A DNA stretch of 6,762 nt from JAFLBB01 sp040007195 (GTDB lineage: Bacteria > Acidobacteriota > Terriglobia > Bryobacterales > Bryobacteraceae), in contig JBDTVQ010000379.1 of assembly GCA_040007195.1 (NCBI GenBank), positions 1 through 6,762 of the forward strand, in the 5' to 3' direction. Shown in pieces: positions 6,303-6,762 of this stretch. The notes beneath the pieces were generated by a model, which ran no database searches, was not told where the DNA came from, and worked only from the letters and a program-made list of their open reading frames with translations. Position 1 is the stretch's first letter. Every line of letters starts with the position of its first letter. A program made the position numbers and the translations under genes.

Positions 6303-6659
6303 ATGCGGAAATTGTTCTTGTCCACGAACGCACTCGTCGCTCTCGGTCTTTTCTTGGGGATCGCTGCAGTCATTGGATTTAGTGTTCAATCTGCGCAATT
6401 GGCGCACATCGCTCCGCCACCGGATATTTGGGAGGTTGCTCATATCGCTCCGCCCCCCGACATCTGGGAAATGGCCCACATCGCTCCGCCTCCGGATATC
6501 TATGAGTTGGCGCATATCGCTCCTCCTCCGGACATCTATGAGTTGGCGCATATCGCCCCGCCGCCTGATATCTACGAGATAGCGCATATTGCCCCGCCCC
6601 CGGACATCTACGAGCTGGCGCATATTGCGCCGCCGCCCGACATTTGGGAAGTTGCCTAA
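6303..6659 (+). CDS. Secreted or anchored dodecapeptide-repeat protein, unrecognised family
   Basis: This 118-residue protein has two parts. Residues 1-33 look like a Sec signal peptide or membrane anchor: MRK at the N terminus, a hydrophobic stretch at ~10-26 (ALVALGLFLGIAAVIGF) and SVQSAQL as the possible cleavage region (V28-Q-S30 before A31 fits best). Residues 34-117 are seven gap-free copies of a 12-residue unit, AHIAPPPDI[W/Y]E[V/M/L/I], closed by A118. There is no Lys or Arg after residue 3, and no Cys, Ser, Thr or Gly in the repeats; seven Asp and seven Glu make the mature part acidic, with seven His. PPP in each unit suggests extended polyproline-like segments. The ribosome binding site GAGAAAGG (6284-6291) lies 11 bases from the ATG, longer than usual. 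The gene stands alone after a 293-base spacer behind the AAA ATPase gene. I do not recognise the family. It could be a repetitive envelope protein or a precursor that is cut into identical peptides; no protease or modifying enzyme is visible in the window. Confidence 0.8.
   Translation: MRKLFLSTNALVALGLFLGIAAVIGFSVQSAQLAHIAPPPDIWEVAHIAPPPDIWEMAHIAPPPDIYELAHIAPPPDIYELAHIAPPPDIYEIAHIAPPPDIYELAHIAPPPDIWEVA
6402..6653 (+). repeat. Seven tandem 36-base units encoding a dodecapeptide
   Basis: Units begin at 6402, 6438, 6474, 6510, 6546, 6582 and 6618, each exactly 36 bases. Protein columns 1-9 and 11 are invariant in all seven copies, and each of these ten columns uses at least two synonymous codons; Pro at column 6, for example, uses cca, ccc, cct and ccg. 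Column 10 reads W, W, Y, Y, Y, Y, W and column 12 reads V, M, L, L, I, L, V. The DNA copies have diverged but the peptide has not. Confidence 0.9.
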
Positions 6660-6665
6660 CTGTCA

Positions 6666-6719
6666 GGGAAACTGCTTAAACGGTTGAAGTATTTCCCGCT
6701 CTCTTCCGATTAGGAAATA
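6666..6719 (+). promoter_or_regulatory. Two mutually exclusive hairpins between the repeat gene and the next ORF
   Basis: GGGAAA (6666-6671) can pair with TTTCCC (6692-6697), with two more pairs possible past a bulge. Alternatively TATTTCC (6690-6696) can form a 7-bp stem with GGAAATA (6713-6719). The middle strand is shared, so only one can form at a time. The second stem ends two bases before the AGAAGG ribosome binding site at 6721-6726. The pairing is seen; a switch or attenuation role is inference. Confidence 0.35.
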
Positions 6720-6730
6720 GAGAAGGTGGA

Positions 6731-6762
6731 ATGAGCCCGGTTTGGCAGATTTTTGGAATTCT
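6731..6762 (+). CDS. Start of a downstream ORF, cut by the window end
   Basis: ATG at 6731 is preceded by AGAAGG (6721-6726) with a four-base spacer, and the frame stays open for the remaining ten codons (MSPVWQIFGI). It begins 71 bases after the stop of the repeat gene on the same strand, so the two may be co-transcribed. Ten codons are too few to judge coding or function; the call rests on the ribosome binding site and position. Confidence 0.35.
   Translation, partial: MSPVWQIFGI

Noticed and set aside
6252..6623. A 123-residue minus-strand open frame through the repeats, also periodic
   Set aside because: A 36-base repeat without stops in one unit stays open in that frame throughout. Here the antisense peptide units vary at several residues, whereas the sense units are invariant, so constraint is on the plus strand.
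6402..6653. Could the regular 36-base units be a CRISPR array?
   Set aside because: The units are directly contiguous with no spacers and encode one continuous protein with silent changes only in most columns.

Overview
The window reads as a piece of a GC-rich bacterial chromosome. The most likely source is a member of the Acidobacteriota (Bryobacter/Solibacter-like). That guess rests on a glycine-zipper protein with a 'VVAPKGA...GRVKG' N-terminal part, a GMC oxidoreductase with a Tat-exported subunit 3, a HEAT-repeat protein with a degenerate vWA-like end, and an ExeA-type ATPase; no sequence search was possible. No rRNA, tRNA, CRISPR array, insertion sequence or integrase was seen.

Layout, left to right. 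Bases 1-401 hold the C-terminal part of a glycine-zipper envelope protein, followed by a probable 46-residue small ORF (485-625) with a strong Shine-Dalgarno and a GC-rich hairpin. Bases 704-3038 are a two-gene operon with an 8-base overlap: a flavin-dependent GMC oxidoreductase without a signal peptide, then its small subunit carrying a twin-arginine signal. Together they look like an exported sugar/alcohol dehydrogenase in which the catalytic subunit rides on the Tat signal of its partner. A convergent gene on the minus strand (3116-4897) encodes a cytoplasmic-looking HEAT-repeat protein whose C-terminal half resembles a vWA domain without its metal site. Divergent from it, an ExeA/GspA-type AAA ATPase (5116-6009) has an extended -10 promoter candidate.

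The most unusual part is the right end. After a 293-base low-GC spacer with several inverted repeats lies a 118-residue ORF (6303-6659): a Sec-type signal or anchor followed by seven exact tandem copies of a 12-residue unit, AHIAPPPDI[W/Y]E[V/M/L/I], then one final Ala. Ten of the twelve positions are invariant in protein, yet all ten use at least two synonymous codons across the copies. The repeat is therefore old and kept by selection on the peptide. The mature part contains no Lys, Arg, Cys, Ser, Thr or Gly. I do not recognise this family; a secreted proline-rich repeat protein or a multi-copy peptide precursor are the two readings. Two mutually exclusive hairpins lie just after it, ending next to the Shine-Dalgarno of another ORF that starts at 6731 and leaves the window, so the partner of the repeat peptide may lie immediately to the right.
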